Below, piece after piece: positions 7,409 to 15,219 of a DNA stretch of 31,085 nucleotides; positions within the stretch are counted from its first letter, which is position 1, and the number at the start of each line of letters is the position of its first letter. Source of the DNA: CAZTLE01 sp964614415. GTDB taxonomy: Bacteria; Bacteroidota; Bacteroidia; Flavobacteriales; Flavobacteriaceae. The stretch lies in assembly GCA_964614415.1 (NCBI GenBank), contig CAZTLE010000020.1:1-31085 (forward strand), in the 5' to 3' direction. The translations under genes and the position numbers were made by a program. Below the pieces are notes generated by a model. The model saw only the letters and a program-made list of their open reading frames with translations, had not been told where the DNA came from and ran no database searches.

Positions 7409-8136
7409 AATATCAACTTTTTCACTTGGGGCATATACCCCCGACTTACTCGTACGACATCACCATTCTTCATAGCGACATCATAGCTTTTTCCGTACTT
7501 CGTAAGCTCCTTAATACAATCGATATTGATAATAGACGAGCGATGTACTCGCAAGAATAGTTTGGGATTTAATTTGTCCTCCAGAGAAGAGATGCCATAA
7601 TTACTGGTAAAAGTACCTTCTTCAGTATGTAACCTGGAATAGTCCCCGTAGGCTTCGATCCAGATAATATCCTTGGTTAAAATAGTGATCAGTTTCTTCT
7701 GAAACTCGACCAGTATCCGTTCCGGATAGTTCGGATTGTCCATTATTAGACTATCGGCCAACCGACCAATAGAATTTTCATTTTCCTGAAGATTAAGTCG
7801 CGCAATAGCCTTTTCAAACCGTTCTTTTGTGTAGGGTTTTAGTAAATAATCTACGGCGTGCACCTCAAAAGCTTTGAGCGCGTATTCGTCGTAGGCAGTG
7901 GAAAAAATGATCTGAGGGAGTTCGTCGAGGTGTGTAAGTACCTCAAAGCCGGTTAGTCCGGGCATCTGAATATCCAGAAAAACAAGGTCCGGTTTGAACT
8001 TGTTTATCTCCTTCACCGCATCTACCCCATTATTGGCTTCGGCGATTATAATGAGATCAGGATAATCTTTCAGATACTCTCGGATCAGCTTTCGCCCGGG
8101 GGCCTCGTCATCAACAATAATTACTTTCTGCATCAA
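7405..8136 (-). CDS. LytTR family response regulator
   Basis: 243 residues. Residues 3-120 are a receiver domain with the acidic pair D9-D10, the phospho-acceptor D55 in VFLDIQMPG and K102 in LLKP. Residues about 140-243 are a LytTR DNA-binding domain (IIWIEAYGDYSRLHTEEG, FLRVHRSSIINIDCI, VRVSRGYMPQVKKLI). LytTR proteins bind paired direct repeats in the major groove spaced by about two helical turns, and such a pair lies upstream of this operon at 9267-9299. The gene overlaps the kinase gene by 4 bp (ATGA), so they are co-translated, and it converges onto the TauE-like gene with overlapping stops. Probable target genes are its own operon and the divergent receptor. Confidence 0.92.
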   Translation of the reverse strand: MMQKVIIVDDEAPGRKLIREYLKDYPDLIIIAEANNGVDAVKEINKFKPDLVFLDIQMPGLTGFEVLTHLDELPQIIFSTAYDEYALKAFEVHAVDYLLKPYTKERFEKAIARLNLQENENSIGRLADSLIMDNPNYPERILVEFQKKLITILTKDIIWIEAYGDYSRLHTEEGTFTSNYGISSLEDKLNPKLFLRVHRSSIINIDCIKELTKYGKSYDVAMKNGDVVRVSRGYMPQVKKLIF

Positions 8137-9209
8137 ATTGCGAATGTTACTTTCAGGCCTCTGGGATGATTGTCATTAATTTCCAGCTGACTCTTATACA
8201 TCTTCTGAAGGCGTAATCTGGTATTCGTAAGACCAACACCCTTTTCAAAGAGCGCTTTTTTATTGGTACTGCCCACTCCCGTATCGGCAATTTCAAATTT
8301 CAGTTTCTCATCTTCCTTAAATATGGTAATGCTAATGGTTCCTCCTTCAATAAGCGATGACAAACCATGTTTCACCGAATTCTCCACCAACGGCTGTAAG
8401 ATCATCGGAGGGATCTTCTCCGAATACAATTCGTCCGAAACATTGACCTCCACAGTGAGACGTTCACCGAAACGCTCTTTTTCCAAATCGAGATATTTCC
8501 GTACGAAAGACAACTCATCCCCCAGGGTAACCAGTTCTTTTTTGGAAGCCTGCAACTGATACCGGAAGAGATCGGACAACTGGGCGATCATTTGTCGTGT
8601 CTTTTCATTCTCCGCCGGAACCGAAGCATTGATGGTATTGAACACATTGTATAAAAAATGCGGATTAAGCTGTGCTTTTATGGCCGAAAGTTCACTCTTG
8701 AGGGCTGCCTGTCGCAACTCCCCTTCCAGCTTGAGCTTGCGTTGATTATCCCTGAAATATTCATACCCGTGAAACACTCCGAACTGCACAAGGTAGAACA
8801 AACCCGGAATGTATATATCCCATACCTGGGCAGGACCAGTGAGATGTCCCAGTTCGAAGAGCTCACAGGCTTCATAATATACCTGCTGAGAAACATATAC
8901 AAATAGTGGCAAGGTGATCACATGAGTTGCCAACCGCAGTAGCAGCTTTTGATCTCTAAGCACTCTGAAATTAAGATACCAGACCGGGATGGTAATAAGA
9001 AGCATTACGATGTAATGCAATCCACTGGCATCAAAGAATTGAAACAGGCTGAACAATGGATCACCGGCAATGGCATCTCTGTACCCGGCTCGGTTCACCC
9101 ATAAGGTTATATAATACAAAATGGCAAATATCACGTAGAACAGCAATGTTGCCGCTATGTCTCTAACGCGGAGTGATAAGAATCTTCGGTTCCAAAATGA
9201 AGTTGACAT
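8133..9209 (-). CDS. LytS/YehU-type sensor histidine kinase
   Basis: 358 residues. Four membrane segments lie at about 18-38, 64-82, 92-108 and 130-148, followed by a linker helix. The phospho-acceptor is H184 in AQLNPHFLYNVFNTI, the hallmark of the His_kinase (PF06580) family. The ATPase part has the N-box PLVENSVKHGL and the G-boxes DTGVGS and GVGLTNTRLRL. No periplasmic sensing domain is apparent, so the signal is probably sensed in or at the membrane. It is first in the operon with the LytTR regulator and has a well-formed promoter just 19 nt upstream of the ATG. Confidence 0.92.
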   Translation of the reverse strand: MSTSFWNRRFLSLRVRDIAATLLFYVIFAILYYITLWVNRAGYRDAIAGDPLFSLFQFFDASGLHYIVMLLITIPVWYLNFRVLRDQKLLLRLATHVITLPLFVYVSQQVYYEACELFELGHLTGPAQVWDIYIPGLFYLVQFGVFHGYEYFRDNQRKLKLEGELRQAALKSELSAIKAQLNPHFLYNVFNTINASVPAENEKTRQMIAQLSDLFRYQLQASKKELVTLGDELSFVRKYLDLEKERFGERLTVEVNVSDELYSEKIPPMILQPLVENSVKHGLSSLIEGGTISITIFKEDEKLKFEIADTGVGSTNKKALFEKGVGLTNTRLRLQKMYKSQLEINDNHPRGLKVTFAI

Positions 9210-9227
9210 GACTCTAATTTATGTAAA

Positions 9228-9258
9228 TAAAGGTAACCAAGCTGACAGGTGTCGACAA
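9228..9258 (-). promoter_or_regulatory. Bacteroidota-type promoter of the kinase/regulator operon
   Basis: On the minus strand: TTG (9258-9256), a 20-nt spacer, then TACCTTTA (9235-9228), matching the Bacteroidota consensus TTG-N19-23-TAnnTTTG with one mismatch. The inferred transcription start is near 9224, leaving a leader of about 15 nt before the kinase ATG. Confidence 0.65.
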
Positions 9259-9266
9259 TAATCTAT

Positions 9267-9299
9267 CGACGAATGGTCCTATGGAACGTCGAATGGTCC
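9267..9299. promoter_or_regulatory. paired 13-bp direct repeat, putative LytTR operator
   Basis: CGACGAATGGTCC (9267-9279) and CGTCGAATGGTCC (9287-9299) match at 12 of 13 positions and are exactly 20 bp apart, two helical turns. Read on the minus strand, the core CCATTCGTC differs by one base from CCGTTCGTC, the known site of the LytTR regulator AlgR. The pair lies just upstream of the -33 element of the kinase/regulator promoter (about -43 to -75), an activator position, and about 92 nt upstream of the divergent receptor gene. This is inferred to be the operator of the adjacent LytTR regulator. Confidence 0.6.
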
Positions 9300-9391
9300 G
9301 GGTCAATCATCGGCATATAGGCCCATTGAACGGTTTTCAATTTCATATGTGTTGCTCGCATTCCATATTTGTGTAACAAAACTGAAAAGTC

Positions 9392-11827
9392 ATGTTACAT
9401 CAATCAAAACTTGTATCAAAACTACTAATTGTAATGCTGTTCCTGCTTTGCGTTCAATGGAGCATTGGGCAGGAGGCCGCCATTACCGGAACTATTAGCG
9501 ACGAGAGCGGTGCTCCTGTTTCTTTCGCGACCACTTATTTGGAAACTTCAGAAGACAATACCCTCATCAAGGCGGTGATCAGCGATGCCGACGGTAAATT
9601 CACTTTCAAGAATATCAGCGAAGGTGAATACGTGGTAAAGGTCACCAGTGTTGGATTTGAAGACTATCGGTCTCAGCCTTTCCTGTATTCAGGGGGTGCA
9701 CTTGAGCTTTTCCCTGTAACACTGATCTCAAAAGCGGAAACCCTTGAAGAAGTAAATATTATTGCTGAAAAACCCATCGTAGAAGTAAAGGCCGACAAAA
9801 CCGTTTTTAACGTTGATAAAACAATAAATGCCATTGGCAGCACCGGATTTGAATTATTGCGGAAGGCACCCGGAGTGATTATTGATAATAACAACAGTAT
9901 CATCGTAGAAGGTAAAGCCGGGGTCCAGATCTACATCGACGGGCGTCCTTCGGTCCTTAGAGGCCAGGATCTTATCAACTTTCTGGAAACACTTCAGTCG
10001 ACGGATATTGACGCCATAGAGATCATTACACAGCCTTCCTCCAAATACGAAGCGGCCGGAAACGCCGGTATTATTAACATCAAACTGAAGAAAGACAAAA
10101 GCCTGGGAACCAATGGAAGCATCACCACAGGGTTCAATCAGGGTACCTTCGGGCGGGTAAATACCTCATTGAACCTGAACAACCGCGGTAAGAAGACCAA
10201 CATCTACGGAACGTACAGCAACCGTTTCGGGGACAGTTTCGGTTTTATAAATCTTTTGAGAAACCAGAACGATATCATCTTCGATGCGCGTACCACAAGC
10301 CGCAATGACAATAACAACCACAATCTAAAGGCCGGTTTCGACTATTACCTGAATGACAAGAACACCTTTGGAATTATCCTTACCGGTAATTTTAACAACG
10401 CCATTGGACGTAGTGACAGTCAAACTCCTGTCATCCCGGGAGGCCAGACCGAACCACTTGAAGTACTGCTCGCCCAAAGCGTTACCGACAACGTCTCCGC
10501 CAACTACAACGGAAACTTCAATTACAAATTTGCCGACACATTAGGCCATGAGTTGAACGTAGACCTCGACTACGGAAGATATACCAGCGATAGGGATAAC
10601 TTCCAACCCAACTACTACGTAGACGGAACACAGACCGATACCCTCCGCAGTTCGATCACTCGTTTCATCACCCCTATCGACATTGACATCCTCGCCGCAC
10701 AGACTGATTACGAACAAAACCTCCTGAAAGGAAAGTTGGGACTCGGCGGGCGCATATCGTATGTTCGCACCGAGAATACCTTCAACTTGTTTGATGTTCT
10801 GGGAGGTTTGGACATCTTTAATCCGGAACAGAGTAACACGTTCAATTATACGGAACAGATCAACGCCGGATATCTCAACTACAATATTCGATGGAAGAAA
10901 TTCAACCTGCAGGTGGGTCTCCGGGTGGAACAAACCATTTCGGAAGGAGAGCTGATAAGCACCCAGGATAATGACAATCAGCTTGTAAAACGCAACTATA
11001 CCGACTATTTCCCTAGTGGTGGCCTCACCTATCAGGTAAACCAGAAAAACAGCCTTGCGCTCACGTACAGTCGCCGTATCCAGAGACCTTCGTATCAATC
11101 ACTTAACCCATTTCAGTACAGGATCGATGAATTATCCTTCCGGCAAGGAAATCCCTTTCTGCAGCCCCAGTATACAAACAACATTCGTATAGCACATACG
11201 TACAACTACCGGTTGACAACTTCCTTTACCTATAGTTATATTTCGGACTTCTTCGCTCAGGTCACCGAGGCGGCCGACAATAACCAAAACTTCATTATCA
11301 CCCGGAACGTAGCCAACCAAAGGGTATATAATGTAGGGGTGTCCTACCCTACCAAATTTGCCGACTGGTGGAACATTTACTTCAGCTTGAATGCCTTTAG
11401 AAGCGAATATGAAGCTACCAGTGAGGAGTTCGTTCCTGTTGAACAAAACACCCTGAGTCTCTATGCCCAAAACACATTTAACCTGCCTAAGGATTTCAGA
11501 TTGGAAATCTCCGGTTGGTATAGCTCTCCCTCCGTATGGGGAGGAACCTACCGGACGAAAAGCCTTGGTTCTTTGAATCTGGCAGTTCAGAAAAAGTTCA
11601 TGAATGACAACATCACTGCGCGAATTGCCTTAAACGATCTGCTATTTACCAGTCCCTGGCGAGGAGATACCACATTTGGAGACCTGACCATTAACGGTAG
11701 TGGCGGATACGATAGCCGACAACTTCGTTTTAGTGTGAACTATGTCTTCGGAAGTAATGAGATCAAGCAGGCACGGAAGCGAAAAACAGGAATCGAAGAT
11801 GAGCAGGGAAGAATTCAGGATAATTAA
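9392..11827 (+). CDS. outer membrane beta-barrel receptor (TonB-dependent type)
   Basis: 811 residues. Signal peptide 1-26, then a carboxypeptidase-regulatory-like domain (about 28-110: ITGTISDESGAPVSFATTYLE, GEYVVKVTSVGFEDY). A plug domain follows at about 120-235, with the conserved GSTGFELLRKAPGVIID, YIDGRPSVLRG and SSKYEAAGNAGIINIKLKK. The rest is an OMP beta-barrel (OMP_b-brl_3 type). It ends with the RKRKTGIEDEQGRI motif common at the tail of this Bacteroidota family instead of a classic terminal aromatic strand. Such proteins take up or signal for an unknown ligand. It is divergent from the LytTR system and probably controlled by it; a small exported protein follows 10 bp downstream. 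Confidence 0.88.
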   Translation: MLHQSKLVSKLLIVMLFLLCVQWSIGQEAAITGTISDESGAPVSFATTYLETSEDNTLIKAVISDADGKFTFKNISEGEYVVKVTSVGFEDYRSQPFLYSGGALELFPVTLISKAETLEEVNIIAEKPIVEVKADKTVFNVDKTINAIGSTGFELLRKAPGVIIDNNNSIIVEGKAGVQIYIDGRPSVLRGQDLINFLETLQSTDIDAIEIITQPSSKYEAAGNAGIINIKLKKDKSLGTNGSITTGFNQGTFGRVNTSLNLNNRGKKTNIYGTYSNRFGDSFGFINLLRNQNDIIFDARTTSRNDNNNHNLKAGFDYYLNDKNTFGIILTGNFNNAIGRSDSQTPVIPGGQTEPLEVLLAQSVTDNVSANYNGNFNYKFADTLGHELNVDLDYGRYTSDRDNFQPNYYVDGTQTDTLRSSITRFITPIDIDILAAQTDYEQNLLKGKLGLGGRISYVRTENTFNLFDVLGGLDIFNPEQSNTFNYTEQINAGYLNYNIRWKKFNLQVGLRVEQTISEGELISTQDNDNQLVKRNYTDYFPSGGLTYQVNQKNSLALTYSRRIQRPSYQSLNPFQYRIDELSFRQGNPFLQPQYTNNIRIAHTYNYRLTTSFTYSYISDFFAQVTEAADNNQNFIITRNVANQRVYNVGVSYPTKFADWWNIYFSLNAFRSEYEATSEEFVPVEQNTLSLYAQNTFNLPKDFRLEISGWYSSPSVWGGTYRTKSLGSLNLAVQKKFMNDNITARIALNDLLFTSPWRGDTTFGDLTINGSGGYDSRQLRFSVNYVFGSNEIKQARKRKTGIEDEQGRIQDN

Positions 11828-11837
11828 TACTCACAAT

Positions 11838-12422
11838 ATGAAAACACTATGTATCACTCTGTTAATGCTCTGTGGCATGATACTCCATGCCCAGCGCACG
11901 TATTTGATCATCCGTCCGGGTGAAGACATCTCCGAGCAGATCATGTACCCGCCCGGCACTCCTTTTGAGCTTCGCAATGCCAACAATGATCTCATCATTA
12001 CCAACGAGAACTACGATGGTGTATTTAAAATCACCAAGCCCTACACGCTCACGGTCTTTCCAACTTACAAGGACGGAAGCGATGTATTTGAACTTACGGA
12101 AGGTAGTATTGAAGTAGCCCTGACTCGTGACTTCTTTCACAAAACCAAAAGCACCCAAAAAGAAGTTCGCAGTTTTAGCAATGGAGTGACCGTATCCAAA
12201 ACAATAACACCCTCTGAAACCGTATCAGGTGAGAAAAACCTGATCCTGGAATTCAGTAACGGAATTGTTTTCCGCTACACCGATGGCAATGCCATAGCGA
12301 CACTGGATAACGAAACACTGAAAATCAAGAACAAATATCTGATTTACAGTGACCTGGGAGTAGCCAAAGTGAGCTTTAATCCCAGAAACGGAGTCCTTTG
12401 GTGGATTTTTGAGCCTAAATAG
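11838..12422 (+). CDS. exported protein of unknown function
   Basis: 194 residues from the ATG at 11838; an ATG at 11742 in the same frame would run inside the receptor gene and lacks a signal peptide, so it is rejected. Residues 1-19 (MKTLCITLLMLCGMILHAQ) form a signal peptide. The remainder is rich in short beta-strand-like segments without recognised motifs. It starts 10 bp after the receptor stop, so it is probably in the same transcript and may be a partner of the receptor. It converges with the MoxR-like gene (7 nt between the stops). Confidence 0.75.
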   Translation: MKTLCITLLMLCGMILHAQRTYLIIRPGEDISEQIMYPPGTPFELRNANNDLIITNENYDGVFKITKPYTLTVFPTYKDGSDVFELTEGSIEVALTRDFFHKTKSTQKEVRSFSNGVTVSKTITPSETVSGEKNLILEFSNGIVFRYTDGNAIATLDNETLKIKNKYLIYSDLGVAKVSFNPRNGVLWWIFEPK

Positions 12423-12428
12423 AAGCCT

Positions 12429-13889
12429 CTACAGGCCACTGATGTAACTACCGTACAAGTCCTTGAACTGCATGCCGTCTCCCATGTTGAACTTGCTAAG
12501 GCGTTTGTATTCCACCAGCGCCCAAAGTACAAACTCCTTTAGGAAGAGGCGATCGCTCTCAGGAAAATCAGGCTGGTACTTGCGAATGAGATCGTCCAAA
12601 GGCACGATCCGGTTCAACTGGTCCTGATACGCATCGTTGGAAAGAGAATCCAACAGCTCGAATCCATTTTCTTCGAAGAACCAACCGATCACGTCTGCAT
12701 AGGGATCTTCATCGGTTTCTTTACTGAGTTTTTCAATCTTCGGAAAATATTCTTCGAACTGCGTGCGGACCGCATCGACAATAAGCTGTTCGGCTACCTG
12801 GGCGGCTCCTTCCTGCTCACCTTCGTATACCAGTTCCACCTTCCCGGTTATGGCAGGTATAACCCCCATGAAATCTCCCAGCCGCACTGTGGTGTTCGAA
12901 TCGTTACTAACCAGCATCCGACGTTCGGCCGTGCTGAGCAGATTCTGCAGCGCAGTAATACTCATTCGTGCACTCACGCCACTTTTGGCGTCAATGAACT
13001 CGCTCTCACGCGCCTGAAAACTTATCTCCTCGATGATATCCCTTGCCAGTTCGGGAACATAAATGTGCTCTTGTTCGGTCAGAGCATCAGAGGCCTCTTG
13101 TTCTGTAATCGTTCTCGCGATCTCAAGGGAATCGGGATAATGCGTGAGTATCTGCGAGCCAATCCGGTCCTTTAGGGGTGTTACGATGCTTCCGCGGTTG
13201 GTATAGTCCTCCGGGTTTGCCGTAAACACAAATTGTATGTCCAGGGGCAGGCGTAATTTGAACCCCCGGATCTGTACATCACCTTCCTGAAGTATATTAA
13301 ACAGTGCTACCTGGATACGCGCCTGCAAGTCGGGTAGCTCGTTAATTACAAAAATACTTCGGTTGGCCCTGGGGATCATTCCGAAGTGGATTACCCGGTC
13401 ATCGGCATAGGTAAGCTTGAGATTTGCAGCTTTGATAGGGTCCACATCACCAATAAGGTCGGCCACGGTAACATCGGGTGTCGCCAATTTTTCAGCAAAG
13501 CGATCCTCCCGATGCACCCAATCAATGGGCGTATTATCACCTTTTTCGGCAACCAGTTCCCGGGCGTAACGAGAGATCGGGTTAAATGGGTCGTCATTGA
13601 TCTCACTACCCTCCACGATGGGGATATACTCGTCCAGTAACGAGACCATTTGCCGCGCCAGGCGTGTTTTTGCCTGTCCGCGAAGTCCCAGCAGGTTGAT
13701 ATTGTGTTTGGAAAGAATGGCCCGCTCCAATTCGGGGATTACGGTATACTCGTATCCGTGAATTCCTTCGAAGGTCGTCTCCTTGTTCTTTATTTTTTCA
13801 AGCAGGTTCGAACGAAGTTCGTCTTTGATGGTTTTGTAGGCATAACCGGCTTTTTTTAGCTCTTTGAGGTTCTTGATGCTAGGCTTCAT
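12429..13889 (-). CDS. MoxR-like AAA+ ATPase (magnesium-chelatase I type)
   Basis: 486 residues. The Walker A is GLRGQAKTR (68-76), an unusual P-loop with K74 and T75 that is typical of the chelatase-like clade. A Walker B-like IFVINELPDL, sensor TANPEDYTNRG and arginine-finger segment LKDRIGSQILTHYP follow. The C-terminal part holds a lid and an acidic helical region. Such ATPases act with a VWA-domain protein to insert metals or remodel protein complexes; the VWA partner is encoded just upstream in transcription order (13959-15083). They are separated by 69 nt containing a dispersed repeat. Client unknown. Confidence 0.88.
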   Translation of the reverse strand: MKPSIKNLKELKKAGYAYKTIKDELRSNLLEKIKNKETTFEGIHGYEYTVIPELERAILSKHNINLLGLRGQAKTRLARQMVSLLDEYIPIVEGSEINDDPFNPISRYARELVAEKGDNTPIDWVHREDRFAEKLATPDVTVADLIGDVDPIKAANLKLTYADDRVIHFGMIPRANRSIFVINELPDLQARIQVALFNILQEGDVQIRGFKLRLPLDIQFVFTANPEDYTNRGSIVTPLKDRIGSQILTHYPDSLEIARTITEQEASDALTEQEHIYVPELARDIIEEISFQARESEFIDAKSGVSARMSITALQNLLSTAERRMLVSNDSNTTVRLGDFMGVIPAITGKVELVYEGEQEGAAQVAEQLIVDAVRTQFEEYFPKIEKLSKETDEDPYADVIGWFFEENGFELLDSLSNDAYQDQLNRIVPLDDLIRKYQPDFPESDRLFLKEFVLWALVEYKRLSKFNMGDGMQFKDLYGSYISGL

Positions 13890-13915
13890 TAAAATTCTCG
13901 TTGTTTTATTATGAG

Positions 13916-13940
13916 ACCCCTCGACTGCGCTCGGGGTGAC
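13916..13940. repeat. dispersed intergenic repeat with short stem
   Basis: ACCCC (13916-13920) and GGGGT (13933-13937) flank TCGACTGCGCTC, followed by GAC. The core CGACTGCGCTC..GGTGAC is a word often dispersed through Bacteroidota intergenic DNA (general knowledge) and is related to 4232-4267. It interrupts the MoxR-VWA operon. Confidence 0.5.
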
Positions 13941-13958
13941 AATTCATTTAGGTATTAC

Positions 13959-15083
13959 TTATCGTATTCGTTTTCTCCTGTTCGTCTCATAGTCCGTAAA
14001 GATCATCTCCCCAAGTCCCTTTAATCCGGTATAAAACGCCTTGCCTTTATTCGCAGCCGTGAAATGATCCACGAACTGCATTAGGTAGGGGTCTTCGGCG
14101 ATCATAAAGGTCGTAATGGGAATATGAAGTTTTCTGGCCTGTGCAGCCATCGTATAGCAACGGCTCACAATGTACGGATCCAGGCCGATACTGTTCTTAT
14201 AGTACTGGCCGTCCGGCATTTGGATACAACTAGGCTTCCCATCGGTGATCATAAAGATCTGCTTGTTGGTATTCCGCTTTCTGCGAAGCATATCCATGGC
14301 CAGTTGTAACCCGGCTACGGTATTCGTATGATAAGGCCCTACGTTCAAATAAGGTAAATCCTTGATCTGAATCGGCCAGGCATCATTCCCGAATACCAGA
14401 ATATCCAGTGTGTCTTTGGGATAGCGCGTGGTGATTAGCTCGGACAGGGCCATAGCCACCTTCTTGGCAGGAGTAATACGATCTTCTCCGTACAGGATCA
14501 TGCTATGGCTGATATCAATCATCAGTACCGTGCTCATTTGGGCTTTGAACATGGTCTCTTCCACGACCAGGTCATTCTCGGCCAAATGAAAATTATCGAT
14601 CCCGTGATTGATCTGTGCATTTCGAAGGGTTTCCGTCATGGAAATTCGCTCCAGAGGGTCTCCAAACTGATAGTTCCGGAACTCCCCTGCCTGTTCATCT
14701 CCCATTCCGGTGTACTTCGTTTTATGGTTCCCGCCGCTACTCCGTTTTAGTTTTCCGAAGATCTGTTCCAACGCACGCTTTCGGAGTGCTCTTTCGGTTT
14801 TTTCGGTGATCCTGGTGCCTCCGCCCTTTCCGTCAGGTCGAATTTCCTCGCGGATATACCCCTTCTTCTTCAGGTCTTCCACAAAATCATCCAAAGTATA
14901 ATCTTCGGTAGTCAAATTATACTCTTCATCCAATTGCTTCAACCAATCCATAGCCTCGTCAAAATCGCCTGAGGTATGTGTGATGAGTTCCTGAAATATC
15001 TCGAAAAGTTTTTCGAAAGGTGATTGATCCTTAGGCGTATGTTTTGTGAATACAAATCCGGTACGCCTGCTGCTTCTATTCAT
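13959..15083 (-). CDS. VWA-domain protein, MoxR partner
   Basis: 374 residues, no signal peptide. An N-terminal helical, charged region (1-150, with KRSSGGNHKTKYTGMGDEQAGEFRNYQFGD near 115-145) precedes a von Willebrand A domain. The MIDAS metal site DISHS is D190, S192, S194, and the later MITDGKPS supplies the conserved D of the fold. In chelatase-like systems (CoxE/BchD type) the VWA protein works with a MoxR-type ATPase, and that gene follows in the same direction 69 nt downstream. The pair probably forms one assembly or chaperone module acting on an unknown target. Confidence 0.85.
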   Translation of the reverse strand: MNRSSRRTGFVFTKHTPKDQSPFEKLFEIFQELITHTSGDFDEAMDWLKQLDEEYNLTTEDYTLDDFVEDLKKKGYIREEIRPDGKGGGTRITEKTERALRKRALEQIFGKLKRSSGGNHKTKYTGMGDEQAGEFRNYQFGDPLERISMTETLRNAQINHGIDNFHLAENDLVVEETMFKAQMSTVLMIDISHSMILYGEDRITPAKKVAMALSELITTRYPKDTLDILVFGNDAWPIQIKDLPYLNVGPYHTNTVAGLQLAMDMLRRKRNTNKQIFMITDGKPSCIQMPDGQYYKNSIGLDPYIVSRCYTMAAQARKLHIPITTFMIAEDPYLMQFVDHFTAANKGKAFYTGLKGLGEMIFTDYETNRRKRIR

Positions 15084-15159
15084 ACCCTAAAAATAACACT
15101 TTTCAAAGTAAGAATAACCGCATTAACACCTATTTAAGAGTTCCCTTTCCACAATTTCT

Positions 15160-15167
15160 TACCTTTA
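15160..15167 (+). promoter_or_regulatory. Bacteroidota -7 promoter element TACCTTTA
   Basis: Exact TACCTTTA, the same octamer as at 6035, 9235 (minus) and 21063, here 53 nt before the ATG of the BNR propeller gene. No clear TTG was found at the -33 distance. Confidence 0.4.
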
Positions 15168-15219
15168 GGAATTCAAATTTTAAGCGGTCCTGCGGCTGCT
15201 GATAAATCAACCAAAAAAA

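Noticed and set aside
11742..11837. Upstream ATG extending the small exported protein by 32 residues
   Set aside because: The extension lies within the receptor gene, is highly charged and hides the signal peptide that starts at 11838.
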